Positions 26,952 to 43,256 of a DNA stretch of 64,000 bases are shown piece by piece. Positions within the stretch are counted from its first letter, which is position 1; every line of letters starts with the position of its first letter. The position numbers and the translations under genes are program-made. The notes below the pieces were generated by a model that was given only the letters and a program-made list of their open reading frames with translations, ran no database searches and was not told the DNA's origin. Origin of the DNA: Morganella morganii H1r. Lineage in GTDB: Bacteria > Pseudomonadota > Gammaproteobacteria > Enterobacterales > Enterobacteriaceae. The stretch is from contig NZ_AYMP01000004.1 of assembly GCF_000633515.1 (NCBI RefSeq), forward strand, positions 186,001-250,000, in the 5' to 3' direction.

Positions 26952-27650
26952 ATGATTATACACAGAACCGCCGGACAGGCCGGGTCCGCCGACTATGGCT
27001 GGTTACAGGCAAAATATGCATTCTCTTTCGGACACTATTTTGACCCCGGATTTATGGGATACGGTCCGCTGAAAGCCCTGAATCAGGAGGTACTGGCGCC
27101 CGGTGCCGGTTTCCAGCCCAAATCCTATCCCGATGTGGATATTGTAAACCTGATCCTCAGAGGGAAGCACGATATTCGTGATAATGACGGGCTGTATCTG
27201 GAGAGCAGACAGGATGAGTGTCTGTTTTTCTCACCGCGCAAGGATACCAGTTACACCGAAACCAATCCCTGTCAGGCATCCCCGCTGACCCGGATTCAGA
27301 TCTGGCTGAAAGCCGCACGCGGCAGCCTGCGCGGCAGTTCACAAAAACTGATGCTGACACAGCAGCCGGTACAGCTGATTGCCTCACCGGACGGTGAAAA
27401 CGGCAGTCTTGATTTACAGCAGGGTGTGCGGATTTCCCATATTCTGCTCCCTGCCGGTGAATCCCTGACACTGCCGCTGTACGGCAAACGGGCATTTTAT
27501 CAGTCGGTTCACGGTACGGTGACGGCGGATGACGGGCAAAAACAGGGGATAATTGAGTGTGGGGACGGTGCGTTTATACAGGACAGCCGGGAAGTGACCT
27601 TTCAGGCGAAAACGTCCTGCCGGGCACTGCTGATTGATATTCTTACCTGA
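26952..27650 (+). CDS. yhaK: pirin family protein YhaK
   Basis: 232-residue bicupin of the pirin-like family. Seen: ADYGWLQAKYAFSFGHYFDP (pirin signature), LNQEVLAPGAGF and a second cupin ending SCRALLIDI. E. coli YhaK is a redox-sensitive marker of nitrosative or oxidative stress; a quercetinase-like role is possible but unproven. Start ATG at 26952, as an earlier ATG lacks similarity. Divergent from yhaJ over about 100 bp. Confidence 0.92.
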   Translation: MIIHRTAGQAGSADYGWLQAKYAFSFGHYFDPGFMGYGPLKALNQEVLAPGAGFQPKSYPDVDIVNLILRGKHDIRDNDGLYLESRQDECLFFSPRKDTSYTETNPCQASPLTRIQIWLKAARGSLRGSSQKLMLTQQPVQLIASPDGENGSLDLQQGVRISHILLPAGESLTLPLYGKRAFYQSVHGTVTADDGQKQGIIECGDGAFIQDSREVTFQAKTSCRALLIDILT

Positions 27651-27670
27651 TACACGGTTCTGAAATGAAA

Positions 27671-27699
27671 CAACCCCGCGTCAGACGCGGGGTTGTGAT
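27671..27699 (-). terminator. rnpB terminator
   Basis: Stem CAACCCCGCGT/ACGCGGGGTTG followed by TTTCATTTC on the - strand, immediately after the RNase P RNA. Confidence 0.85.
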
Positions 27700-27702
27700 A
27701 GT

Positions 27703-28074
<372 letters not shown>

Positions 28075-28148
28075 TGCGGATTATAAGCAGCTTTCCCGCT
28101 GATGTACAGAATAACTCCGCGACGAAAGAGCGGATGGCGGGAAATGCA

Positions 28149-29021
28149 TCACTCCGCAGCTGAATTCCCCTCCAGGGTGTAGCGGTAAAGGGCATTTTTC
28201 TTCACACCGTACAACTCTGCCACCACGGCAGCCGCTTTTTTCGGCGGCAGTTCTTTCTGTACAATCGCCAGCGCACGCAAAATTTCCGGGCTGAATTCCT
28301 CATCCTGAACCGGTTTCGCCCCTTCCGCAATCAGCACCATCTCCCCCTTGCGGCGGTTTTCGTCTTCCAGAATCCAGGCCAGCAGTTCCCCGACCGGTTT
28401 TCCCTGAATAGACTCCCAGGTTTTGGTCAGCTCCCGCGCCAGTACCACATAGCGGTCTTCCCCCCAGACGGTGACCATATCAGCCAGTGTGTCCAGAATA
28501 CGGTGGGTGGATTCATAAAAAATCAGCGTGCGCGGTTCATCGGCCAGTGCCCGCAATGTGTCCTGACGGCTCTTGGTTTTGGCGGGCAGAAACCCTTCGT
28601 AACAAAATCGATCAGACGGCAGACCGGCGGCACTCAGCGCGGTGACAGCGGCACAGGCACCGGGCAGCGGGATCACAGTAAGCCCCGCATCACGGGCGCG
28701 GCGGACCAGATGATAACCGGGATCGTTAATTAAAGGTGTACCTGCATCGGACACTAATGCGATACTGACCCCGGACTGTAATTTGGTAATTAATTGATCT
28801 GCTTTATACTGTTCATTATGATCATGCAGCGCAAACAACCGGTTATTAATACCGAAGTGAGAAAGTAATAAGCCGGTATGCCGGGTATCTTCCGCTGCAA
28901 TCAGATCGACATTCGTGAGCACCTCAAGCGCGCGTGCCGTGATGTCCTTCAGATTACCGATCGGTGTCGGCACAACATAAAGTGTCGCTGCCGCAACCAC
29001 GGCTTGATTAGGTTGATTCAT
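28149..29021 (-). CDS. rsmI: 16S rRNA 2'-O-ribose C1402 methyltransferase
   Basis: 290-residue SAM-dependent tetrapyrrole-methylase-fold enzyme that 2'-O-methylates C1402 of 16S rRNA in the decoding centre. Seen: [43 protein letters not shown] (SAM-binding loop) and [17 protein letters not shown]. Full length for the family. Divergent from lpoA over 60 bp, as in E. coli. Confidence 0.96.
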   Translation of the reverse strand: MNQPNQAVVAAATLYVVPTPIGNLKDITARALEVLTNVDLIAAEDTRHTGLLLSHFGINNRLFALHDHNEQYKADQLITKLQSGVSIALVSDAGTPLINDPGYHLVRRARDAGLTVIPLPGACAAVTALSAAGLPSDRFCYEGFLPAKTKSRQDTLRALADEPRTLIFYESTHRILDTLADMVTVWGEDRYVVLARELTKTWESIQGKPVGELLAWILEDENRRKGEMVLIAEGAKPVQDEEFSPEILRALAIVQKELPPKKAAAVVAELYGVKKNALYRYTLEGNSAAE

Positions 29022-29081
29022 TGTTTCGTCCAGATGATCACATTAGAATTGAGCTTTCAGAAAACTATAACCGGGTACAGT

Positions 29082-30842
29082 ATGTTTTCCTTAACTTTAT
29101 CGCGTTACCGCAGGCAATTACTTTGTACCGCACTCTTTTCCACACTGGTTCTCTCAGGGTGTACACCCGATAACCAGCATGCGGGTACTACCGGCAAAGG
29201 CCAGCCGGAAACATTGGTTCAGCAATATCAGAAGGTTATTGATGCTGCGGCCGGAAAACCGTCCGTTGATGCTATCCGTGCCTATATCGCGCAGGAGCCG
29301 CTGCTTTCTGATCCGGATGCACATCAGCAGAATATTGATGAAACCTGGCTGATGCTAACACGTTTTACCCCGGATGAGCGCAATAACATTCAGGTTAACG
29401 CAGATGAAAGTGTATTACAGGGCTGGATTGACCTGCTTTTTCTGTATCAGAACAACCAGCAGGATCTGAAAGCGCTTTCCGCTGCACTCGGTGACTGGCA
29501 AATCCGCTACCCGGATAACCCGGCCGCCAAATCCCTGCCGCAGGATCTTATCCAGATACTGAGCAGCACCTACGGTCAGACCGGTAACAATGCCCGTGTC
29601 GCCCTGTTCCTGCCGCTGAGCGGTCAGGCGAAACTGATGGGTGATGCTATCCGTCAGGGCTTTACCGATGCACAAAACGGGGCGGTATACAGTACCGGTT
29701 ACCGCGCTGCTGAAATGCCGGCTGCACAGCCGGTCAGCACAGAGCCGGTACCGGCGCAGACCACACTCAGCCCGGCGGATCCGGATAGAGACATCACCAC
29801 CCCGGACGAAGCAAACGGCGCACCGACTAATGACAGCACCGCAGACGGCGCAACGGCTGCAAGCCCGGTGTCTGCCCCGCAGGCACTGCCGTACAGCGGC
29901 GAATCCCGCACAGTGACTGATGTAAAAATCTATGATACCGACAGCCAGCCGCTGGTAACCCTGCTGGCACAGGCACAGGCTGACGGAATGGATCTGATCG
30001 TCGGGCCGTTGCTCAAAGGGGATGTTGCCACGCTGGCGGCAGCAAACACCCCGCTGAACATTCTGGCGCTCAATGAATTAGATACACCAATCGCCCGTCC
30101 TAATGTCTGCTATTTCTCGCTCTCACCGGAAGATGAAGCCCGCAACGCGGCGCAGTTTATCCTTCAGGATAATAAAACCGCGCCGCTGGTGCTGACACCG
30201 GATAACAGCTTCGGCCGCCGGATCGCACAAAGCTTTGCCGATGAGTGGCAGAAAAACGGCGGTGGTGTGGTACTGCACCAGACCTTCTCCGGCAATCCGG
30301 GCAGCGCGCTTTCACTGACCGGTGTCCCGGTGCAGCCGTCCTCATCAGCAGTAGCGCAGCCGGAAGACACGGTGGTACAGCCGCAGCCTGTCAGCGGCGG
30401 CGTGGACTCGGTCTATATTATCGCCACCTCTGATCAGCTGATTTACATCAAACCGGCACTGGAATTTGCCACCAGCGCGCGCGGACGCCCGGCGTTTTAT
30501 GCCAGCTCCCGCAGCAATAAAGCCGGAACCGGTAAAGATTTTCAGTTTGAGATGGAAGGGCTGAAACTGACGGATATTCCGCTGATTGCGGGTAGTAACC
30601 CGCAGTTACTGAATCAGGCAGCCGGGAAATTCGGCAACGACTATACCCGTGTCCGCCTCTATGCAATGGGTATGGATGCATGGCGCCTGGCGAATCAGTT
30701 CGGTGATATGCAGCGTCATACTCTGCGCATGAATGGTGCCAGCGGAGATATCACTGTCACTGATAACTGCACCGTTTACCGCCACCTGCCGTGGCTGGTC
30801 TTTAAGCAGGGTAATCTTGCCCCGCTGGATGCTGTAAACTAG
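29082..30842 (+). CDS. lpoA: outer-membrane lipoprotein activator of PBP1a
   Basis: 586-residue lipoprotein. Signal peptide with lipobox VLSGC (Cys27), outer-membrane sorted. It contacts PBP1a through the periplasm and stimulates peptidoglycan transpeptidation. The N-terminal TPR-like half (about 30-200) and the C-terminal periplasmic-binding-like half are recognisable (GPLLKGDVATLAAANTPL, APLVLTPDNSFGRRIAQSF). Two low-complexity Pro/Ala/Ser/Thr stretches (about residues 208-275 and 415-445) interrupt the C-terminal half. The start at 29082 is set by the signal peptide; upstream in-frame codons overlap rsmI. Confidence 0.94.
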   Translation: MFSLTLSRYRRQLLCTALFSTLVLSGCTPDNQHAGTTGKGQPETLVQQYQKVIDAAAGKPSVDAIRAYIAQEPLLSDPDAHQQNIDETWLMLTRFTPDERNNIQVNADESVLQGWIDLLFLYQNNQQDLKALSAALGDWQIRYPDNPAAKSLPQDLIQILSSTYGQTGNNARVALFLPLSGQAKLMGDAIRQGFTDAQNGAVYSTGYRAAEMPAAQPVSTEPVPAQTTLSPADPDRDITTPDEANGAPTNDSTADGATAASPVSAPQALPYSGESRTVTDVKIYDTDSQPLVTLLAQAQADGMDLIVGPLLKGDVATLAAANTPLNILALNELDTPIARPNVCYFSLSPEDEARNAAQFILQDNKTAPLVLTPDNSFGRRIAQSFADEWQKNGGGVVLHQTFSGNPGSALSLTGVPVQPSSSAVAQPEDTVVQPQPVSGGVDSVYIIATSDQLIYIKPALEFATSARGRPAFYASSRSNKAGTGKDFQFEMEGLKLTDIPLIAGSNPQLLNQAAGKFGNDYTRVRLYAMGMDAWRLANQFGDMQRHTLRMNGASGDITVTDNCTVYRHLPWLVFKQGNLAPLDAVN

Positions 30843-30927
30843 TCTTTATCTGAATTTTACAGGTGACAGGATGTCACCTTCATCTTGCTGGTATACAGGA
30901 TATTGCTGATATACAGGGAGCGTATTT

Positions 30928-31290
30928 ATGCTTACATGGCTGACAGGCCGTCGTCATGAACTGTTTGCCCGCCGCTGGCTGGAACGGCAGGGACTGACAT
31001 TTGTTGCACAGAATGTCCGTTTCCGCCGGGGCGAAATTGATTTGATTATGCGGGACAGCGGCACCTGGGTGTTTACCGAGGTCCGCTACCGCCGCAATGC
31101 GCACTATGGCGGAGCAGCCGCCAGTGTCACAAAAACCAAGCAGCGCCGCTTACTTTATGCCGCTTCCTGCTGGTTATCTCAGCAACAGCTGAGTATGCTG
31201 ACCTGTGACTGCCGTTTTGACATTTGCGCGATAACCGGTGACCATATTGACTGGCTGAAAAATGCCTTTGGTCACGCCGATTTTTGTTAA
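30928..31290 (+). CDS. yraN: UPF0102 family protein YraN
   Basis: 120-residue protein of the UPF0102 family, a restriction-endonuclease-like (Holliday-junction-resolvase-like) fold of unknown role. Seen: GEIDLIMRD...[10 protein letters not shown], the D...E-x-K/R catalytic-like array at about residues 36-54, and a basic KTKQRRLL helix. In the canonical lpoA-yraN-diaA-dolP order. Confidence 0.92.
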   Translation: MLTWLTGRRHELFARRWLERQGLTFVAQNVRFRRGEIDLIMRDSGTWVFTEVRYRRNAHYGGAAASVTKTKQRRLLYAASCWLSQQQLSMLTCDCRFDICAITGDHIDWLKNAFGHADFC

Positions 31291-31324
31291 TGTCGTCATC
31301 CGTTGCTGATAGCAGGACTTATAC

Positions 31325-31915
31325 GTGTTAGACAGAATTAAACAGTGTTTTACTGAAAGTATTCAGACGCAGATTGCAGCCGCAGAAGCCCTGCCGGATG
31401 CCATTTCACGGGCAGCCCTTATGATGGTTCAGTCGCTGCTGAACGGCAATAAAATCCTCTGCTGCGGTAACGGCGGTTCGGCGGCGACAGCTTCACGCTT
31501 CGCCACCAGTATGATCCACCGGTTTGAAACCGAGCGCCCGAGCCTGCCCGCACTGGCACTGAATACCGATAATGTGGTGATGACCGCGATCGCCGCCAAC
31601 CGGCAGCAGGATGAAATTTATGCCAAGCAGGTCCGCGCCATTGGTCAGACCGGTGATGTGCTGCTGGCAATATCCACACACGGCAACAGCCGCAATATCA
31701 TTAAAGCGGTTGAGGCAGCGGTGACCCGTGATATGACGATCGTGGCCCTGACCGGCTACGACGGCGGGGAGCTGGCGGGTCTGCTGGGTCCGCGTGATGC
31801 GGAAATCCGCGTACCTTCACAGCACAGTGTCCGCATACAGGAAGTGCATATGCTGACGGTGAATTGTTTATGTGATTTAATCGACAATACCCTTTTCCCC
31901 CACCAGGAAGACTAA
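31325..31915 (+). CDS. diaA: DnaA initiator-associating protein DiaA
   Basis: 196-residue SIS-domain protein that forms tetramers, binds DnaA and promotes timely replication initiation at oriC. The sequence is close to E. coli DiaA across its length ([57 protein letters not shown]). The start is GTG at 31325, aligned with the E. coli N-terminus. 9 bp before dolP. Confidence 0.96.
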   Translation: MLDRIKQCFTESIQTQIAAAEALPDAISRAALMMVQSLLNGNKILCCGNGGSAATASRFATSMIHRFETERPSLPALALNTDNVVMTAIAANRQQDEIYAKQVRAIGQTGDVLLAISTHGNSRNIIKAVEAAVTRDMTIVALTGYDGGELAGLLGPRDAEIRVPSQHSVRIQEVHMLTVNCLCDLIDNTLFPHQED

Positions 31916-31924
31916 GGAGATATT

Positions 31925-32497
31925 ATGAGAATTGTGCCCGTGGCAGCATTAATCTGCAGCGCGTTACTGTTACAGGGATGTATCGGCGCAGCACTTGTCG
32001 GATCGGCAGCTGTGGCGACCAAAGCCGCCACAGATCCCCGCTCTGTCGGCACACAGGTCGATGACGGCACACTGGAAGCCCGTGTCAGCGGCCAGCTCAA
32101 TAAAGATAAAGATATCAAACAGCAGCGGATTATTCCGGTGGCTTATCAGGGGAAAGTTCTGCTGATTGGACAGGCAGACGATCTCTCCCTGGCCCGGCGG
32201 GCAAAAGAGATTGCCGCCAAAGTGGACGGCACCGAACTGGTGTATAACGAAGTTCGTCAGGGAGAACCGATTGATTTGGGAACCGCCTCCAAAGACGCCT
32301 GGATCACAACAAAAGTCCGTTCCAAACTGCTGACCAGTGATGCGGTAAAATCCGCCAATATCAAAGTGATCACTGAAAACGGTGAGATTTTCCTGTTAGG
32401 GGTGGTTACCCGTCAGGAAGGGGCGGCTGCGGCGAAAGTAGCCAGTGAAACAGATGGCGCGAAAAAAGTCACTACTGCCTTTACCTGGCTGAATTAA
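31925..32497 (+). CDS. dolP: outer-membrane lipoprotein with two BON domains
   Basis: 190-residue lipoprotein (formerly YraP). Lipobox LLLQGC (Cys19) followed by two BON domains (about residues 46-115 and 125-190). DolP binds anionic phospholipid at the division site, supports outer-membrane integrity and is a sigma-E regulon member in E. coli. Good AAGGAG ribosome-binding site. Last gene of the group, followed by an intrinsic terminator. Confidence 0.95.
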   Translation: MRIVPVAALICSALLLQGCIGAALVGSAAVATKAATDPRSVGTQVDDGTLEARVSGQLNKDKDIKQQRIIPVAYQGKVLLIGQADDLSLARRAKEIAAKVDGTELVYNEVRQGEPIDLGTASKDAWITTKVRSKLLTSDAVKSANIKVITENGEIFLLGVVTRQEGAAAAKVASETDGAKKVTTAFTWLN

Positions 32498-32524
32498 TTC
32501 CGTCCGCTTTCGGAAACCGATAAG

Positions 32525-32552
32525 AAACCTGACTTAATGTCAGGTTTTTTTT
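32525..32552 (+). terminator. dolP terminator
   Basis: Stem AAACCTGAC/GTCAGGTTT with loop TTAAT and a T8 run, 27 bp past the stop codon. Confidence 0.9.
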
Positions 32553-32734
32553 ATACCTGTACCGGGCGCCGGCTTTCTGTTTCCCCGCCCGAAAACAGAT
32601 AAAATGCAGGATATATCAGTAAATAACAAATAATAAGAATATTATACCGAAACAGTCAGAACCACAGCGACTATCATAATTATTTATGATTTCTGCAAAA
32701 AATAAATCAGTAAGATAAATTCATTATACAATGG

Positions 32735-33457
32735 TTAATTGTCAGCCAGATTATTCTTCTTCAGGAACGCAGTTCCGCCCAGTAACTGCATCTGATGCAG
32801 AATCCACTGCTGGCGCTGGCGAAGATACGCAGAAGGTTTATCCGCATGCAAACGGTGCGGATTTGGCAGTACGGCTGCCAGTAATGCGGCCTCAGCAGCA
32901 GTCAGGTTCTTCGCGCTTTTACCGAAAAAATGCTGTGCCGCAGCTTCCGCACCAAAAATACCCGGCCCGAACTCCGCGATATTGAGATACACCGTCAGGA
33001 TCCGTGACTTTGACCAGACCAGCTCAATGCCGGGCGTCAGCAGCGTTTCCAGTCCTTTACGTACCCAGCTGCGGCCATCCCACAGGAACAGGTTCTTGAC
33101 CGTCTGCTGGCTCAGTGTGGATGCACCGCGTGCAGCCCCGCCTTTCTTACCGCTTTTTGACAGTGCATCAGAGATAGCGCCGAAGTCAAAACCGTAGTGG
33201 TGCGGGAAATTCTGATCCTCAGATGCAATCACCGCCAGCTTCAGCCGGGGAGAAATAGCATCTTCGCCCGCCCATGTACTGCGGGCAACATAAGAAAAAT
33301 TAAATGTTGACCATGCCGACAGCTGTCTTTCCAGCATCACCATGGAGTAAGGAACGGGGAGGAACGCGAATAAAATTATCATTGTTACCCATAACAACAT
33401 AACAAAAACAACTATTTTCCGCAGAAACCGCAATATCCTCCCCATCATTTTCCTCAT
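32735..33457 (-). CDS. mtgA: monofunctional biosynthetic peptidoglycan transglycosylase
   Basis: 240-residue GT51 glycan polymerase with one N-terminal membrane helix (about residues 13-35). Catalytic Glu is in the [12 protein letters not shown] motif, followed by the [15 protein letters not shown] and [20 protein letters not shown] motifs. It polymerises lipid II and lacks a transpeptidase domain. 6 bp downstream of elbB and probably co-transcribed, as in E. coli. Confidence 0.96.
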   Translation of the reverse strand: MRKMMGRILRFLRKIVVFVMLLWVTMIILFAFLPVPYSMVMLERQLSAWSTFNFSYVARSTWAGEDAISPRLKLAVIASEDQNFPHHYGFDFGAISDALSKSGKKGGAARGASTLSQQTVKNLFLWDGRSWVRKGLETLLTPGIELVWSKSRILTVYLNIAEFGPGIFGAEAAAQHFFGKSAKNLTAAEAALLAAVLPNPHRLHADKPSAYLRQRQQWILHQMQLLGGTAFLKKNNLADN

Positions 33458-33463
33458 CCCCTA

Positions 33464-34114
33464 TCAGGCCAGTTCAAGCACTTTTTTCACGAGTTTATCA
33501 ATCCCGATCTGAGCCTGAGCGATATCCTCAGCCAGCATATAAGCAGGGGTTGTCACGATTTTATGGGTTTCATCTACGACGATATTATCCACCGTGCAAC
33601 TGACATGCACACCGCCCATTTTTGCGATCGCAGCCGCAATATCAGAATCATTACCAATAGTAAGCTGCACTGATGAATTAACGATTTTCGGGATCATTAC
33701 CGGTGCAATACACATAAATCCCATCGGCTTGCCCTGAGACAACATCTCACGCGCCAACAATAAAAAATATTTATCTATTTCACAGTCAGCGCCTTTTACC
33801 GCAAAATCGCACAGGTTTTTTGCCGCCCCAAAACCCCCCGGAACAATCAGGGCATCCAGCTGTGAGGCATCCGCGTCAGCCAGCGGACGGATTTCTCCGC
33901 GGGAAATCCGTGCAGACTCTTCCAGCATATTGCGTTTCTCTGACTTTTCCTCACCGGAAAGGTGATTGATAACAGTGCGTTGAGGTTCATCCGGTGCAAA
34001 AAAATACACCTGTGCGCCGGATTGGGTTACACTGAGCAGTGAAAGAACGGATTCATGGATTTCACTGCCGTCGAAAACACCGCATCCGCTTAAAACGATA
34101 CCAACAGATTTCAT
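33464..34114 (-). CDS. elbB: glyoxalase ElbB (DJ-1/PfpI-like)
   Basis: 216-residue class I glutamine-amidotransferase-like protein. In E. coli ElbB has glyoxalase activity and was linked to early isoprenoid synthesis. Seen: VGIVLSGCGVFDGSEIHESV, ALIVPGGFGAAKNLCDFA and GFMCIAPVMIPKI (Cys nucleophile elbow). The start at 34114 matches the E. coli N-terminus and has AGGAG 6 nt upstream; an in-frame ATG at 34204 was rejected. Confidence 0.95.
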   Translation of the reverse strand: MKSVGIVLSGCGVFDGSEIHESVLSLLSVTQSGAQVYFFAPDEPQRTVINHLSGEEKSEKRNMLEESARISRGEIRPLADADASQLDALIVPGGFGAAKNLCDFAVKGADCEIDKYFLLLAREMLSQGKPMGFMCIAPVMIPKIVNSSVQLTIGNDSDIAAAIAKMGGVHVSCTVDNIVVDETHKIVTTPAYMLAEDIAQAQIGIDKLVKKVLELA

Positions 34115-34246
34115 ATCTGACTCCTTTTGTAGTAGATTAATGCTTAACCCTTTAGAGGTCCAAACACCAATCTTCATCACAGTTTTTAATGAATCTTGTA
34201 ACAAAAATACTTATCTTTGCTATGTTGAAGCCTGTATGATGTAAGA

Positions 34247-34357
34247 GCCTATTTCATCACTCGCCTAAATAACGATAAATAGTTGTCGCGGGTGAACCAG
34301 TTTCCCTGGTGTTGGCGCAGTATTCGCGCACCCCAACCTCGGTTGGGGTTATTTTTT
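34247..34357 (+). ncRNA. arcZ: Hfq-dependent sRNA ArcZ
   Basis: ArcZ lies between elbB and arcB in enterics, as here. The mature 3' part is conserved: the seed TTTCCCTGGTGTTGGCGCAG at 34301-34320, then TATTCGCGCACCCC, a GC-rich stem (CCCCAACC/GGTTGGGG) and a T6 tail. The -10 box TATGAT at 34235-34240 gives a predicted 5' end near 34247. In E. coli it activates rpoS and represses flhDC, tpx and arcB itself, and is repressed by ArcA. Its terminator touches the arcB stop codon on the other strand. Confidence 0.92.
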
Positions 34358-36686
34358 ACCTGCGATTTGCCAGCCAGTTTCTTAAAATCCCCACCTGACT
34401 TTCCCAATCGTGATTCAGTTCATCGATCCATTCCTGCACGTTATCATCCCATGCCGGCAGTTCCGGTGACTGAATCTGCTGCGCAACCTGCCGCAGACGG
34501 ATAAGCCCGACAGATCCCGCCGCACCTTTGATTTTGTGCCCTTCCTCCGTAATACCTTTGCGATCTTTCGCCACCATATTGGAATTGAGAATCGCCAGGT
34601 AGCCCGGCATCATTTTTTCAAATACATCTAGGCTGTCTGCAATCAGTTTCGGTCCCGCCAGTTCGATATACTGGTTCAGCATCTCCAGATCCAGTGATTG
34701 CGCATACACGTCTTCAGATGCCGCTGAGCTGCTTTTCTCCGCAGGCAGTACCTCACTGCCATCCCCCCAGAATTTCGCTATCATCTGCGTCAGAGCGCCC
34801 ACAGCAAGCGGTTTGCTCAGTACGTCATCCATCCCGGCGTCCAGATACTCTTTTTTGTCCTTCAGTACATTGGCGGTCAGTGCCACCAGCGGCGGTAACT
34901 CATCCGCCTGATAACGCTGATGCAGCTCACGGGCGATATCCAGCCCGCTCATATCCGGCAGCTGGATATCCAGCAGCACAAGGTCGTACTCCTCCGGCGA
35001 GAACATCGCCAGCGCGTCACGGCCATTCATCGCAACATCCACCGTGTTACCCAGCTTTTCCAGGACAGAACGCGCCACCACCACATTCAGCTCGATATCC
35101 TCCACCAGCAGGATATTCAGGGCAGGCAGCAGGTCATCATCATCTTCCTCTTCCGGTGCCTCCCGGGCCGGTGCGCAGACCGACAGCGTGAAGCAGGAGC
35201 CTTTACCCGGCTCACTGGTCACGGTGATATCACCGCCCATTGCCTGCGCCAGACGGCGGGAGACCGCCAGGCCGATACCGGTACCGGTGGCCGGGCGTCC
35301 GCCCGCACTGTCCGTGACCTGGTAATACATGGCGAAGATTTTCTCCAGTTCATCCTTCGGAATACCAATGCCGGAATCCCGCACCTCAAAACAGAGCATG
35401 TCATTGGCTTCGCGCCACACTTTCACCGTAATGCCGCCCTCCCGGGTAAACTTCACACCGTTGCCGATAAGGTTCCACAGGATCTGGCGCAGACGGGTGC
35501 CGTCCGCCATGATCACGGACGGTACCGGCTGGATCAGATCGAGGGTGAACTGCAGCCCTTTCGGCTGCACCAGCAGGCCGGACAGGTTTTCCAGATCAGA
35601 AATAAATTCGGTGAAATTCACCGGCTGGGTATCGAGGCGGACATTGCGCCGCTCCAGTTTGTCCATCTCAATCACGTCATTGAAGATATTGCCGAGGGTG
35701 ACGGCGCTGACATGAATGGTTTTCAGGTAATTTTCCTGCTCCGGATTAAGATCCGTATCCAGCAGAATCCGGCTCAGCCCGACAATGCCGTTCAGCGGTG
35801 TGCGCAGTTCATGGCTGATGGTGGAAATAAAGGTGGTTTTCTCGCGGCTGGCGTTTTCAATCGCCTCCTGATAGCGCTTGCGCTCCGTGATATCACGACC
35901 AAAACCCATCAGACCGTGGCGTTTGCCGACACTGTCATAGAACGGCACTTTGCGCAGCTCAAAGCAGGCTTTGCGCCCGTCCGGGTAGACCAGCCACTGT
36001 TCATAGGTGAGCGAGACATTATGACGGAACACTTTTTCGTCAGTTTCCATCACCTTATCGGCGATTTCGGGGTCATAAATATCGCGCGGGGTCAGGCCGC
36101 GCAGCAGTTTTTCACTGCGTCCGGTGAGCAGTTCCATGGCGCGGTTACAACCGGAAAACTCATTTTTCTCATTGCGGTAATAAACCAGATCGGGTGAGGC
36201 ATCAAGGAAGGAACGCAGCAGGACTGATTGCTGTTCAAACTCAAGCTGGGTCTGCTCACGGCGGCTGATCTCTTTCTTCAGTTTATCCAGCAGAACAACC
36301 TGTTCATCCTCGACTTTTTCGCGCTCGGTAATTTCCTGATTCAGCTGGGTAATATTCTCTTTCAGCTGCTCGTTGAGCTCAAGATCCCGCTTACGCATCA
36401 CTTCCAGTTTACTGACCAGCCCGGACAGGCGCTGGCGGGACTCCTCAAGCTGTTCAACCACCACCGACATAAAATAGACCGCCCACGGCGTGATCAGCAG
36501 GCCGAAAAAGACCGAGCGCACCAGGTCAATACTCTGCACTTCCCCCTGAAGCAGCATGGTGACAGCAATCTGCACCACCATTGCCAGTACCACCAGTCCC
36601 GATGCCAGCAATAACGAAAACCGGACCAGTCCCAGTTTCATCAGTAAATCAACATAATATTGTGCTAAACCGCGTAGCAATTTCAT
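34356..36686 (-). CDS. arcB: aerobic respiration control hybrid sensor kinase ArcB
   Basis: 776-residue inner-membrane tripartite sensor kinase of the ArcB/ArcA system, which senses quinone redox state. Domains in order: two membrane helices (about 22-78), coiled coil/PAS (about 95-270, with GFGRDITERKRYQ), histidine kinase (H in TISHELRTPLNG; N, G boxes GTGIGLAVSRRL), receiver (LVLLDIQLPDMSG) and HPt (EEGHKIKGAAGSVGL). The start at 36686 aligns with E. coli; the longer frame to 36827 is not conserved. Confidence 0.96.
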   Translation of the reverse strand: MKLLRGLAQYYVDLLMKLGLVRFSLLLASGLVVLAMVVQIAVTMLLQGEVQSIDLVRSVFFGLLITPWAVYFMSVVVEQLEESRQRLSGLVSKLEVMRKRDLELNEQLKENITQLNQEITEREKVEDEQVVLLDKLKKEISRREQTQLEFEQQSVLLRSFLDASPDLVYYRNEKNEFSGCNRAMELLTGRSEKLLRGLTPRDIYDPEIADKVMETDEKVFRHNVSLTYEQWLVYPDGRKACFELRKVPFYDSVGKRHGLMGFGRDITERKRYQEAIENASREKTTFISTISHELRTPLNGIVGLSRILLDTDLNPEQENYLKTIHVSAVTLGNIFNDVIEMDKLERRNVRLDTQPVNFTEFISDLENLSGLLVQPKGLQFTLDLIQPVPSVIMADGTRLRQILWNLIGNGVKFTREGGITVKVWREANDMLCFEVRDSGIGIPKDELEKIFAMYYQVTDSAGGRPATGTGIGLAVSRRLAQAMGGDITVTSEPGKGSCFTLSVCAPAREAPEEEDDDDLLPALNILLVEDIELNVVVARSVLEKLGNTVDVAMNGRDALAMFSPEEYDLVLLDIQLPDMSGLDIARELHQRYQADELPPLVALTANVLKDKKEYLDAGMDDVLSKPLAVGALTQMIAKFWGDGSEVLPAEKSSSAASEDVYAQSLDLEMLNQYIELAGPKLIADSLDVFEKMMPGYLAILNSNMVAKDRKGITEEGHKIKGAAGSVGLIRLRQVAQQIQSPELPAWDDNVQEWIDELNHDWESQVGILRNWLANRR

Positions 36687-37303
36687 ACCTGCTCCACCCG
36701 CTGAATGAGGATTAGTATCATAACGTAAAATTGGCGGATCACCGCGTTTCCGGCGCGGATTAAGTAAAAAATCAAACTCACCGGCGCTGTACGCATTTTC
36801 CGCCGGATAATATGGCCGGATTATCACCCGGTACTGTTTTTTTATCTGAATAAAATTAAAAACACGACATTTATCTGCAAATTAGCAGAAACAGAGCAGA
36901 TAAAATCAGGTTATAAATAAAAACGCCCATGCTGCGCGGTAATAACCCGCAAAAAACAGTGATGTGCATCACACAAAAAATTGGCACTCCGGTTGCGGAA
37001 ACAGCGGATTAAAATCCTGAAAATAGTTTTTTTTCATTAAATTATCGCAAAAACCAGGCTCACATACTGTCAGTCCCCTGATATTTGACCGTCACAGTAT
37101 TTCCCGGTAAGTTGAAAAATGACGTTCCGGATCACCTGTGGTCAGCACCGATATAATAATTATTCAGAAGCCGGTCGCGGCACAAACATAACATCACAAT
37201 ACCCTTTGCTGAGATATCTGTCGTCAGCAGGGCTGACTGAGGCCCGGAAACAGCTTCGCCGCAGGAATGCGGCCTAATGTGAGACATGCAAAAGGGGCCA
37301 CTT
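36687..37303. other. 617-bp intergenic region between divergent arcB and gltB
   Basis: No coding feature. Holds the arcB promoter (-) and the gltBD promoter and leader (+). A sigma-54-like promoter and CRP-like site are listed separately. The 3' part (37240-37300) ends in the gltB ribosome-binding site AAGGGG. Confidence 0.6.
36958..36996 (+). promoter_or_regulatory. candidate sigma-54 promoter with adjacent CRP-like site, upstream of gltBD
   Basis: TTGGCAC-N5-TTGC at 36981-36996 fits the -24/-12 sigma-54 consensus with correct spacing. AGTGA-TGTGCA-TCACA at 36958-36973 fits the CRP consensus TGTGA-N6-TCACA with one mismatch. It is oriented toward gltB, with a predicted start near 37008, about 295 bp upstream of the ATG. 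Confidence 0.5.
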
Positions 37304-43191
<5,888 letters not shown>

Positions 43192-43221
43192 AAACGGATT
43201 TACACTTATATAAAACCCGGT

Positions 43222-43256
43222 AACGGGAAGGCTGAAGATTGGCCTTCCCGTTATTG
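43222..43256 (+). terminator. gltD terminator
   Basis: 11-bp stem AACGGGAAGGC/GCCTTCCCGTT with a 9-base loop, followed by ATTGTCTG. The U-run is weak but the stem is strong; it sits 30 bp after gltD. Confidence 0.7.

Noticed and set aside
34920..36197. 425-codon frame opposite arcB
   Set aside because: arcB is unmistakable on the other strand; the antisense product has no domain or signal.
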